In this document: positions 62,649 to 64,000 of the stretch, one piece after another
How the letters are laid out: every line of letters begins with the position of its first letter
Position numbering within the stretch: the first letter of the stretch is position 1
Assembly (NCBI GenBank): GCA_041392765.1
Contig: JAWKLL010000015.1
Location: 1-64,000, forward strand
DNA: 64,000 nt
Direction: 5' to 3'
From: Lewinella sp041392765
Lineage (GTDB): Bacteria > Bacteroidota > Bacteroidia > Chitinophagales > Saprospiraceae
Translations under genes and position numbers: made by a program
Notes under the pieces: generated by a model
The model's input: only the letters and a program-made list of their open reading frames with translations
Told to the model about the DNA's origin: nothing
Database searches by the model: none

Positions 62649-63698
62649 ATGCCAAACCAACCTACTGATCAGCAACGCACCGATATCAACTCGCTGGGCG
62701 AGTTCGGACTCATCGACCGCCTCACGCAGCGCTTCCCCCTGCTCAATGCTTCTTCTGTGCTGGGGGTAGGCGATGATGCCGCCGTTATCGACAACGGTGC
62801 TTTTCAGACAGTCGTTTCCACTGATATGCTCGTCGAAGGTATCCATTTCGACCTCATGTACACGCCTCTGAAGCACTTAGGCTACAAATCGGTAGTGGTC
62901 AATCTATCCGATATATTCGCCATGAACGCCCTACCTCGGCAAATTACGGTCTCCTTAGCGTTGTCCAATCGGTTTTCAGTAGAAGCCGTAGAAGAATTGT
63001 ACGAAGGCATCTACAAAGCCTGTGAGTTTTATGGCGTTGACCTCGTGGGGGGCGATACGACTTCCTCCAACAAAGGACTTATCATCAGCATTACAGCTAT
63101 CGGCCAGGGCGAAGCATCTCAGTTGGCCTATCGTTCAGGTGCCCGCGTTGGCGATCTTATCTGTATCAGTGGCAACGTGGGTGCTGCCTATTTAGGGCTT
63201 CAAATATTGGAACGCGAAAAACAAGTATTTCTTTCCAATCCGTCCATTCAGCCTAATTTGGAAAACGAAACCTATTGCGTAGGTCGCCAATTGAAACCCG
63301 AGGCCCGCCGCGATATAGTACTCGCCCTCCAAAAAGCAGGGGTGGTGCCCACGGCTATGATAGATGTATCTGACGGCGTAGCCAGCGAGCTTTTCCACAT
63401 CTGCAAGGCATCCGGTGTGGGTGCCTTCCTCGAGGAAAGCGGTGTCCCTATCCACCCCGATGCACAAATGTTGGCCCTCAAGTTTCATCTCGATCCTATC
63501 ACCTGCGCACTCAGTGGTGGCGAAGACTACGAACTGCTGTTCACCATTGATCCCAAGGATGTAGATAAAGTGAAATACTTGCCAGATATCTATATCGCAG
63601 GCGAGATAGTCCCCGCTGCCGATGGCCTCAAATTACACACCAAAGGCGGCAATATTCACCCGCTCCAAGCGCAAGGTTGGGTGCATTTTGAGTCGTAA
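62649..63698 (+). CDS. thiL: Thiamine-monophosphate kinase
   Basis: Phosphorylates thiamine monophosphate to the diphosphate. 349 residues with the PurM/ThiL-like fold. Signatures are VLGVGDDAAVIDNG, VSTDMLVEGIHFDLMYTPLKHLGYKSVVVNLSDIFAMNA, YGVDLVGGDTTSSNKG and SGGEDYELLFTI. Complete. It starts at ATG 62649, preceded by its own promoter and divergent from the HD-PycTM gene. No other thi gene is in the window. Confidence 0.95.
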   Translation: MPNQPTDQQRTDINSLGEFGLIDRLTQRFPLLNASSVLGVGDDAAVIDNGAFQTVVSTDMLVEGIHFDLMYTPLKHLGYKSVVVNLSDIFAMNALPRQITVSLALSNRFSVEAVEELYEGIYKACEFYGVDLVGGDTTSSNKGLIISITAIGQGEASQLAYRSGARVGDLICISGNVGAAYLGLQILEREKQVFLSNPSIQPNLENETYCVGRQLKPEARRDIVLALQKAGVVPTAMIDVSDGVASELFHICKASGVGAFLEESGVPIHPDAQMLALKFHLDPITCALSGGEDYELLFTIDPKDVDKVKYLPDIYIAGEIVPAADGLKLHTKGGNIHPLQAQGWVHFES

Positions 63699-63717
63699 AA
63701 TAAAGGTCGTTTTATTG

Positions 63718-63885
63718 GCTTGGGCAGCCCACCCCCGCCTTACTAATCACCTTCATATCGACAATCCCCAAGGGCGGAGGTGTCACGCTGTCCACGGCTC
63801 ACCCTATCGGGTTCGGCCCTACGGGCGGCTCGGCTCATGCCGTTCCCCGTTCCCATCGTTGCTGCGGGCTGATCGTGCATTTCTT
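63718..63885 (+). repeat. GC-rich dispersed intergenic repeat, copy D
   Basis: Starts TTGGGCAGCCCACCCCCG and contains GGCTCACCCTATCGGG, TTCGGCCCTACGGG and CCCGTTCCCATCGTTGC. It has the same GC-rich, hairpin-prone style as copies A-C, and the segment CCCGTTCCCATCG recalls CTCCCGTCCCTATG in copy B. It fills the gap after thiL. Confidence 0.35.
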
Positions 63886-63965
63886 ACCGTTCCTAAAAGA
63901 AAAATATCGGTTGCTTTTCCGCGAACAAATTAGAGTATGTATCTTTCCCCTTTATTCAATAGGAT

Positions 63966-64000
63966 ATGTTTTTAGAACCATTTTTCCGAGGCCAACGCAG
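63966..64000 (+). CDS. Start of a gene cut by the window end
   Basis: An ATG at 63966 opens a frame reading MFLEPFFRGQR to the edge of the window. AGGA lies just upstream, so a short ribosome-binding signal is possible. No family can be named from eleven residues. Confidence 0.35.
   Translation, partial: MFLEPFFRGQR

Noticed and set aside
63622..63933. 103-residue protein overlapping the end of thiL
   Set aside because: It overlaps thiL in another frame and continues through a GC-rich repeat; composition is not protein-like.

Overview
The window is chromosomal DNA of a member of the Bacteroidota. Lineage markers are a GldE-type gliding/CNNM protein, DUF3078 and DUF4837 proteins, a bifunctional aspartokinase/homoserine dehydrogenase, HD-PycTM and RloAB proteins, and promoters with the Bacteroidota -7 element TAnnTTTG (seen before gldE, ctaA, thiL, ilvD, phoH, two ATPase genes and a nuclease-like gene) with little Shine-Dalgarno signal. 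A Saprospiria- or Chitinophagia-like relative is my guess. No rRNA, complete tRNA, insertion sequence or CRISPR array was seen.

Layout. 0-11.6 kb: an ABC-F factor, phoH, a decayed outer-membrane gene, an MscS-type channel, an ECF sigma factor, and a cell-wall operon (OmpA-like protein, rlmN, PBP2, folA). 11.8-21.8 kb: lon, a regulatory-domain protein, a glycosyltransferase, gldE, nhaC, a MoxR ATPase and a DUF819 permease, separated by GC-rich and palindromic repeats. 22.0-24.2 kb: an AT-rich RloA/RloB (AbiL-like) island with a tRNA-3'-end-like scrap at its edge. 24.3-27.5 kb: a polyferredoxin and an NAD/FAD oxidoreductase. 27.9-35.5 kb: an M1 peptidase and a threonine operon in which thrC is intact, thrB is joined to the tail of an S41 peptidase gene, and thrA is broken by many indels. 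35.5-39.2 kb: two ATPase genes, each preceded by repeats and a promoter, then a DnaA-box cluster that may be oriC; two parS-like palindromes lie 8 kb away. 39.2-46.5 kb: ctaA, an endonuclease V-like gene, scpA, a SAM methylase, and a defence cassette (collapsed methyltransferase, collapsed second ORF, SF2 helicase, GIY-YIG nuclease). 46.6-52.3 kb: two lipoproteins and ilvN-ilvB / ilvD. 52.5-64 kb: a coiled-coil nuclease-like protein, an unknown conserved protein with a ModB permease, a VWA/TPR protein, a DUF4837 lipoprotein carrying an in-frame repeat element, truA with two envelope genes, an HD-PycTM fusion, thiL, and the first codons of a final gene.

Sequence quality. More than 20 single-base indels break otherwise good genes. 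Most are one base lost from a homopolymer (PBP2, lon, gldE, ilvB, the DUF4143 ATPase). This looks like unpolished long-read consensus, so most broken genes here are probably intact in the organism. Two patches (3.1-3.9 kb and 32.2-35.4 kb) are denser and could be true decay. Frameshifted genes are annotated as single features.
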